From the NCBI GenBank assembly GCA_947460915.1, contig CANHKJ010000179.1, positions 1 to 6,701 of the forward strand: DNA of 6,701 bases, given 5' to 3'. This document shows, one piece after another, positions 1 through 5,500 of this stretch. The position numbers were made by a program, and so were the translations under genes. Origin of the DNA: Verrucomicrobiia bacterium (lineage in GTDB: Bacteria; Verrucomicrobiota; Verrucomicrobiia; Verrucomicrobiales; Akkermansiaceae). The notes under the pieces are model-generated. The model was not told the origin of the DNA and did not search any database. It saw only the letters and a list, made by a program, of their open reading frames with translations. Positions within the stretch are counted from its first letter, which is position 1. Each line of letters opens with the position of its first letter.

Positions 1-518
1 CAGGAACTGGTGTCGTGACAGTAATCACGGGACCACCATCAGCCTATAATGTTTGGGCAACTGCCACCGGAGCTACTGGTGGAAAAGCTGGTGACACAGA
101 TGGAGACGGCGTGAGCAATCTTATGGAATTTGCCACTAACTCGAATCCCACTTCAGGTGCATCACGCTCCAAAGTTTATTCGAAAATCCATACGCTTTCA
201 GGAGAAGATGTCTTAACGTTCACAGTTGCCGTGCGCACTGGAGCAACATTTGCCGACGGCGCTACCGATGCAGTCAAACAGGAAAGTGCAATAGATAAAG
301 TCAAATACACTATTGAGGCCAGCGATGACCTCACCATCTGGAATGAGGTCAACGTCGATAAACTAGGTAATTCAGACGCCGTAAATGTCCGGGCGGCGAT
401 AACGAATCTACCCGTTCTGGATTCCGGTTGGGAGTGGCATACCTTCCGCACCAGTGGCAGCACATCAGCAAGTGACAAACGATTCATTCGATTGATGGTG
501 AGCGAAGTCACTCCTTGA
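1..518 (+). CDS. C-terminal end of a large secreted protein (5' partial): Ca-binding-like DxDGDG segment plus verrucomicrobial tail domain
   Basis: The frame is open at the left edge (first full codon at 3) and stops at TGA 516-518, so about 171 residues are visible. The GTG at 15 is not needed as a start, because the frame continues upstream of it. At 93-128 the protein reads DTDGDGVSNLMEF, which resembles thrombospondin type-3 or dockerin-like calcium loops (Asp at positions 1, 3, 5 and a late Glu). A Gly/Ala/Thr linker (ATGATGGKAG) precedes it. A tail of roughly 110 residues follows, with YTIEASDDLTIW, SGWEWHTFRTSGS and RFIRLMVS; it ends without a hydrophobic helix, LPXTG or PEP-CTERM motif. 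From memory, such tails close many large verrucomicrobial exported proteins, including PATR proteins, but the passenger is outside the window. Calcium binding and a sorting or anchoring role for the tail are inferences. The family of the missing part is unknown. Confidence 0.85.
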   Translation, partial: GTGVVTVITGPPSAYNVWATATGATGGKAGDTDGDGVSNLMEFATNSNPTSGASRSKVYSKIHTLSGEDVLTFTVAVRTGATFADGATDAVKQESAIDKVKYTIEASDDLTIWNEVNVDKLGNSDAVNVRAAITNLPVLDSGWEWHTFRTSGSTSASDKRFIRLMVSEVTP

Positions 519-520
519 GA

Positions 521-547
521 TTGATTCCTTCTTCTTGGGCGTATAAT
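521..547 (+). promoter_or_regulatory. Candidate sigma70-type promoter for the sulfotransferase gene
   Basis: A perfect TATAAT lies at 542-547. TTGATT at 521-526 could serve as the -35 element (first four bases match), but the 15-bp spacer is short. Transcription would start near 553-555, inside the left arm of the inverted repeat at 549-577 and about 55 bases before the ATG at 609. The -10 box is strong and the -35 is weak. Confidence 0.4.
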
Positions 548-548
548 C

Positions 549-579
549 ATGGGCGGCAGTTGATAACTGCCGCCCATTT
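549..579 (+). terminator. Perfect 13-bp inverted repeat, likely terminator of the upstream gene
   Basis: ATGGGCGGCAGTT (549-561) is the exact reverse complement of AACTGCCGCCCAT (565-577), with a GAT loop. The stem is GC-rich and starts 30 bases after the upstream stop codon, the usual place for an intrinsic terminator. The T run after it is only three bases (577-579), so it would be a weak or atypical rho-independent terminator. It could instead protect the 3' end of the upstream mRNA, or act as an operator, because it sits directly behind the TATAAT box at 542-547. Confidence 0.6.
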
Positions 580-608
580 GTACCATCGATCCCATTGACC
601 TTCTTGCC

Positions 609-2153
609 ATGAATCCCGACCTACTTGCATCACTCCATCGCGAATGCATGAATTTCATGCAGGTCGGACAATATGAAGAATCCTTGCAAATTCTTGAGAA
701 AATCCGCTCCAGCGGATTTCGACATCCCGCATTTCTGCTCGATCTGATCCTATGTTGCCACAAGCTACGCCAGCGTGACCGCCTAGTGGAATACATTACA
801 GCAGCAACCTTGCTCTGTGAACAAAATGGGGCACAGCTGGATTTTCTGGGTGAGGAATTACAAAAAATGAGCTTGTATCAGCATGCACTCGAGACCTTCC
901 GCAAGATGCGCACCTGTCGCACGGATGCGGAAAAGGCCGTCGGCGGAGCGCGGGAAGCCGCCCTGCATTTACGCCTTTCCGCCATCGAAGAGGCACAGGA
1001 AGCACTTGAGTATGCCGAGTCTTTTAGCGGATCCTATCCTGAGGTCCGCTCCGCGCGAGCAATGTGGTGGATGCGCTGCGATCCGCGCCAAGCATTGCCA
1101 ATCCTCACCGAACTGGCACAAGCACACACACAGATTCCCTTCACCTTTACTGCTGCTCACGGTCATCACCTCGCCCATGTCCAAGATCAACTTGGGCACT
1201 ACGATGACGCCTTTGTCTCGCTCTGCAGAGCCAAACTACTTGAAGTCCGTCATGACCAAAAAATTCAGGCATTCCAATCACAGCGTGCGGCCTGGCGCGC
1301 ATGGCATAAAGATGGCCTACAATTTCGCCGAGAAGACGCATGCAAATGGAGGAATGAATGCCCGCCATCACAGGATCATGCATTTTTACTAGGGCATCCA
1401 CGCAGCGGCACAACTCTGCTAGAGCAAGTTCTCGATGCGCATCACGAACTTTGTAGCATCGAGGAAACCAACCTTTATTCATTATGTATTGATGGACAAT
1501 TGATGGCCGAACACACCTCCTCACCCATCGACATTCCCTTCTCCGCGTATGTCCATCAAATACCAGAAAGCCAAATGGCTATCCGAAGACAAAACTATCT
1601 CCTGCATCTGCAGCGCGAGCAGCAGCAAGATCCTAGAATCAAGGTGTGGCTAGACAAAAATCCAGGCCTTAGCGTCTCCGTGCCGCGGATGGCGAAAACG
1701 ATGCCCCACTCACGCTTGATCTACGCCCAACGTGATCCTCGTGACGTCTGCATTAGCTCATTCTTCCAGTGGTGTGATCGCACACCATGGAGCAGCCACT
1801 GGCTGACGCTAGAAGATACTGTGCAGCAATGCTTGTTCACCCATGACATCTGGCAACAGACCAAACCGCTGCTAGAACAAGATTGGATGGAAGTCCGCTA
1901 CGAAGACATGATCGATGATCTTGAGTCATGGGGGCGGAAAACCACCGAGTTCTTGGGCCTCCAGTGGCAAGCGCAACAAATCGACCACAAGCAACGAGCC
2001 GCACAAAAAGTGGTCAAGTCTCCCACCCATCTTGCCGTACGCAAAGACCTCTATAGCCACTCCGTAGCACGGTGGAAAAACTACGAGAAGCGGCTGCAAC
2101 CATTTCTCAACACCTTTCGCCCCATGCTCCGCGATCGAGGATACGAGAGCTAG
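609..2153 (+). CDS. TPR-containing, PAPS-dependent sulfotransferase (Sulfotransfer_3 / tyrosylprotein-sulfotransferase-like)
   Basis: This 514-residue protein should transfer sulfate from PAPS to a hydroxyl acceptor. Residues 1 to about 250 are helical and TPR-like (for example VGQYEESLQILEKI at 19-32 and LGHYDDAFVSLCRAK near 195-209) and probably bind a partner or acceptor. The catalytic domain follows: the 5'-phosphosulfate loop GHPRSGTTLL (262-271); an IEET segment (284-287) matching GEET of animal TPSTs, which places E286 at the catalytic base; DKNPG (349-353); the 3'-phosphate loop RDPRDVCIS (375-383); and a C-terminal VVKSPTHLAVRKDLY...SVARWKNYE block (about 468-494) typical of bacterial TPR-sulfotransferases. 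The domain looks full length. There is no signal peptide or membrane segment, so it is probably cytosolic. ATG 609 is the first canonical start after the in-frame TAA at 564; no Shine-Dalgarno precedes it. It lies between two exported-protein genes. The acceptor (protein tyrosine, polysaccharide or small molecule) cannot be told from sequence. Confidence 0.9.
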   Translation: MNPDLLASLHRECMNFMQVGQYEESLQILEKIRSSGFRHPAFLLDLILCCHKLRQRDRLVEYITAATLLCEQNGAQLDFLGEELQKMSLYQHALETFRKMRTCRTDAEKAVGGAREAALHLRLSAIEEAQEALEYAESFSGSYPEVRSARAMWWMRCDPRQALPILTELAQAHTQIPFTFTAAHGHHLAHVQDQLGHYDDAFVSLCRAKLLEVRHDQKIQAFQSQRAAWRAWHKDGLQFRREDACKWRNECPPSQDHAFLLGHPRSGTTLLEQVLDAHHELCSIEETNLYSLCIDGQLMAEHTSSPIDIPFSAYVHQIPESQMAIRRQNYLLHLQREQQQDPRIKVWLDKNPGLSVSVPRMAKTMPHSRLIYAQRDPRDVCISSFFQWCDRTPWSSHWLTLEDTVQQCLFTHDIWQQTKPLLEQDWMEVRYEDMIDDLESWGRKTTEFLGLQWQAQQIDHKQRAAQKVVKSPTHLAVRKDLYSHSVARWKNYEKRLQPFLNTFRPMLRDRGYES

Positions 2154-2259
2154 AATGCACAAAATTGACTCATTTCATCAAGTAAATGACGAATGGCTTT
2201 TTCCCGAATCGACACACCAGGCCGTGAAGCCAAAGGTCCCGAGAGATTTCTCACCTCAC

Positions 2260-2290
2260 AACTGTAACTATAACTGAGGCGATGCATCGC
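2260..2290. repeat. Short AACTNN triplicate next to a 12-bp palindrome
   Basis: Three consecutive hexamers AACTGT, AACTAT and AACTGA occupy 2260-2277. One base later GCGATGCATCGC (2279-2290) is a perfect palindrome. It lies about 70-100 bases upstream of the candidate -35 box at 2363, a possible distance for an activator or other DNA-binding protein. The elements are short and function is unproven. Confidence 0.3.
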
Positions 2291-2362
2291 TGTGGGGAGT
2301 AACGTTCGACTTGCAGGAAAAGCGAAAAGTGGTTCTATTTCAGGCATTTGGGATAATTTTCC

Positions 2363-2390
2363 TTGGCAGGTTCGATCATGCGGCTAATAT
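2363..2390 (+). promoter_or_regulatory. Candidate sigma70-type promoter for the giant PATR gene
   Basis: TTGGCA at 2363-2368 (five of six matches to the -35 consensus) is separated by 16 bp from TAATAT at 2385-2390 (four of six matches to the -10 consensus). The predicted start near 2396-2398 gives a leader of about 55 bases before the ATG at 2452. It is the best promoter-like pair I see in this intergenic region. Confidence 0.4.
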
Positions 2391-2393
2391 TTG

Positions 2394-2428
2394 GGCGGCA
2401 AAATCTGTCATACACCATGACGGCCGCC
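2394..2428 (+). promoter_or_regulatory. Leader stem-loop at the predicted 5' end of the giant gene's mRNA
   Basis: GGCGGC (2394-2399) pairs with GCCGCC (2423-2428), and inside it GTCAT (2407-2411) pairs with ATGAC (2417-2421) around an ACACC loop. The result is a two-part stem with an uneven internal loop. It begins right behind the -10 box and ends 23 bases before the start codon; those 23 bases are A/C-rich and look unstructured. It could stabilise the 5' end or be a DNA operator. A four-codon frame (ATG 2417 to TAA 2431) lies partly in the hairpin and is probably accidental. Confidence 0.35.
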
Positions 2429-2451
2429 TAACCCAACAAACCCATCACATC

Positions 2452-2538
2452 ATGAAACCCCGTCGTTTTTATTCGCGTAGTGCTGTGCAGACAGCTCTTG
2501 CCACAGGCCTGCTTGCGCTGGTCAATCCTCTTCACTCA
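2452..2538 (+). other. Sec signal peptide of the giant PATR protein
   Basis: Residues 1-29 show a basic n-region (K2, R4, R5, R9), a hydrophobic core around ALATGLLALV (15-24) and a probable signal peptidase I site after LHS, before Q30-T31-N32 (Leu at -3, Ser at -1). Export across the inner membrane through Sec is the expected route. The exact cleavage site is inferred. Confidence 0.8.
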
Positions 2539-5500
2539 CAAACTAACGGAACTTGGATTACCAATGGACCAGGAAATTGGAGTGCTACTGTCAACTGGTC
2601 TGGTGGCGCTGTCGCCGGTGGCGCAGGTGCCACGGCCAATTTCAGCACCTTGGATATCACTGCCGATACCACGGTCACGTTAGACACGCCCGTGACCCTA
2701 GGTACATTGTCGGTGCAGGACCTAACAACTCCCAGCAACAGCTGGATTTTTGCGGGCACCAACAGCCTGACTCTCGACAACGGAGCCAGTAAACCCGTGC
2801 TCGATATCCTCAATCGTTTTCCCATCATCAGCGCCCCTCTCGTCGGCACCAATGGTTTTTCAAAAACTGGTCCAGGCGCAGTGACACTATCAGGTGATAA
2901 CAGCGGCCTGAGTGGAACGCTCGATTTGCCTAACGTAGCAGGGACTAACAGCGCAGGGGTTACCATAGCCGGCACCAACGCGTTAGGTTCCATCAACACC
3001 ATTAACATTGGTGGTTCGACAACCACAGGGCAATTTCTAGCGCTTTCTGGCACTACAACAGTCGGCAGCGGTGTCACCATCAATTTGAATTCTCAAGGTG
3101 GAAATAGTGCTCCTTCGGGAGGTCTACGGGCGGAAGGGACGACTAGCGAAATTGTAACCATCAATGGCCCTGTCAACATCACACTCACGGGAAATGCTGC
3201 TCGTATTGCCAATAACTCAGCTAAGCGCCTCGATATCAACGGTAAAATTACGGGTGCAGCAGGCCTCACCTTCCGCTTCGGAAAAAACGAGGGCATTCAC
3301 ATCACAAATACGGGAAACACTTGGAGCGGAACCACAGTTCATTCGCAAGAAATACTCTGGTTTGATCCCGGCAGTCTGCCCACCACCACCAACCTACAAC
3401 TCTGCGCTTCAGGAGCAGGGCACGTACAAACAAACGGCACTTTCACACGCGCCCTCGGTAGTGCGGCCAACCAAGTTCAATTTACATACAACGCTGGCCT
3501 ATGGGCTCAAGGTTTTGGCGCACGTGGTGGCAACCTCACACTCAACTTCGGTGGAACTGGAGCAGATATCCTTTTTGACTCGACTGCAACAGGAACAGCA
3601 GCCCGCATACGTACGAGCACCCTAGTACTTAACGGCGGATTTGCTGATGGCAACATTACACTTGTCAACCCGCTCGACATCAATGGAGCTGCACGGACCA
3701 TTCAAAACAGCGCATTAACCGCTACCCTACAAGGAGGCATCAAAGGCGGTGCCTTTGCGGTCTCAAAAACGGGATTAGGCACCTTGGATCTTGTCACTGC
3801 CAACACGTGGACAGGCGATCTAACGCTACCAGGAAACGCAGGTGTAGTTCGACTCAGTCATAATGAAGCACTGGGCCCAGTCGCGACAGTGAAAAACGTG
3901 AATACCACGGGTAGCAACCAAATCATAGGATTGATCGAACTGCCAGGCGGTATCTCGATCGATGAAAACAAGACCCTACGCATGGGTGGCAAGATTTTTT
4001 ATGGCAACGCTGTGGCAGCCATTGGCGATCAATCCGCACTCCGCAGCATCGGCAACAATACCTGGGCTGGCAGCGCTGTGATCGGAAGTGCTGGTGGCGC
4101 GTATGGCATCGAATCGGTCTCAGGCACTCTAACCTTGGGAGCGAATGCTGCCACGACTAAGATCATAAACAACTCTGCGAATGACGATATCCGTACACTT
4201 TCCTTATTCGGCGCTGGTGATGTGGTGATGAACTTGAAAATGGCAGACAATGGGCTAAGGAATTTAAGTTTGATCAAAATAGGTTCCGGCAAACTATCCA
4301 TCACCCGTGGTGATAATGATTTTGACCAAGCACCCTCTTTGCGCTCGGGCGTAACCGAGGTAGTAAAACTCGCCGATTCAGGCGTAGTAAGTTCGTTAGG
4401 TGTCGCTGCCTCATTCAATGTGGGCGGCACATTGCGTTACCTCGGTACAGGTGACTCCTCCAATCGTTCACTAGGATTGCTTCAAACGGGAGGCACCCTC
4501 GACTCCTCTGGCACTGGAGCCTTAGTTTTATCTGGCAGCACGATGAGTCACCAAGCAGGGACTACTACGACCATTTGCGCTCCTTTTGCAGAAGGAGTCA
4601 CCACGTTGCTTATCAACGACCCGTCAGGCATCGCGGTTGGTCAGACCATCACAGGCACTAACATTCCAGCAGGTGCGACGATTACTTCAGTCAATGTAAA
4701 CACCCGCGCCATCGAAATCAGCCAAGCGACCACTGCTGCGAGCACCACAGGGCTTACCGTGACGATTGGTGCAGCGAATAACCTAGATCGCACCTTGACC
4801 CTAACGGGAACCAATGCGAATAATAACACCTTCTCCGCGAATCTAACTGATCCTGGTGTAGGCAAACTCGGTATCACTAAGACTGGCAGCGGTACTTGGA
4901 TCCTTAATGGAGCGATAAAAGCCAACACGGGCCCAATCGCCGTGCAACAAGGAACATTGAGCATCAACGGTGCGATGCCTGCAAGTTCATTTACAGTCGC
5001 TCCTACAGCGACCCTCTCACTTAACAATGTGAATCTTAACAATGCGGACCTTGACATCGATGGGACGCTAGATCTCGCCGGTCCAGTGGAGATCAATCCG
5101 ATCTCCATTATGAGCCCAGGCACCTACACCGTGCTACAGTATGGTGCCTTAACGGGCAGCGGTTCACTGACGTCATCATTCCGTGGCGCGACATTCAATA
5201 CGTCGACGAGCCCTACAAATACTACGCTTGTAGTAGGAGCCGGTTCTGCTCTCACATGGTCAGGCGCTAATGGCCCAGAATGGGATGTGGTAACGACAAA
5301 CAACTGGCTCAATTCCTCCTCGGCAGCGGATGCATTCTATTTCCTCGATAGTGTTACTTTCGATGAAACAGGCTCTGTGGAACCGACTGTTTCGTTGAAT
5401 GAAGAAGTGCGACCAGCTTCCATCACGGTCAACAATCCCGTCACCGATTATTCCATCGTGGGCACTGGTACGATCAGTGGACTCGGGAGCTTGACCAAGT

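Larger units (their letters stand above)
2154..2451. other. 298-bp intergenic region without a supported gene
   Basis: It separates the sulfotransferase from the giant PATR gene. The first ~200 bases contain only a weak 6-bp hairpin (TCATTT at 2170-2175 with AAATGA at 2184-2189, then five T at 2198-2202), a short AACTNN repeat and a 12-bp palindrome. The last ~90 bases carry a candidate promoter and a leader hairpin. A 65-codon minus-strand frame crosses the region but has no recognisable domain, and I do not call it. Confidence 0.7.

Noticed and set aside
560..586. TTGATA with TACCAT as a promoter closer to the sulfotransferase start
   Set aside because: The -35 would sit inside the hairpin, the -10 is poor and the spacer is 15 bp; the TATAAT at 542 is a much better candidate.
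176..796. 206-codon minus-strand frame across the first gene boundary
   Set aside because: It runs through two supported plus-strand genes and the hairpin between them, is rich in Arg and Ser with no domain, and has no promoter or ribosome site.
883..1392. 169-codon plus-strand frame inside the sulfotransferase gene
   Set aside because: It is an out-of-frame shadow. The overlapping frame carries the TPR pattern and leads directly into the P-loop.
2170..2202. Hairpin TCATTT/AAATGA followed by five T, as terminator of the sulfotransferase gene
   Set aside because: The stem is six AT-rich base pairs with an 8-base loop, and the T run starts eight bases after it, too weak and too far for a standard intrinsic terminator.
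2150..2347. 65-codon minus-strand frame in the spacer, ending at the sulfotransferase stop
   Set aside because: It is the only frame largely outside another gene, but it has no recognisable domain, signal peptide or ribosome site; at this length chance is sufficient. Conservation in relatives would be needed to call it.
2532..3083. 183-codon minus-strand frame, with other 100-160 codon minus frames at 4029-4430, 4641-5123, 5676-6029 and 6258-6599
   Set aside because: They are antisense shadows of the giant PATR gene. Their Pro/Val/Ala/Ser-rich composition is what a Gly/Thr/Asn-rich coding strand gives in reverse, and none has a recognisable domain.
4415..4431. AATGTG/CACATT inverted repeat around GGCGG containing TGGGCGGCA
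   Set aside because: It lies within a coding stretch for NVGGTL of the PATR protein and is best explained by the amino acid sequence; it mainly shows that the 9-mer can arise by chance.
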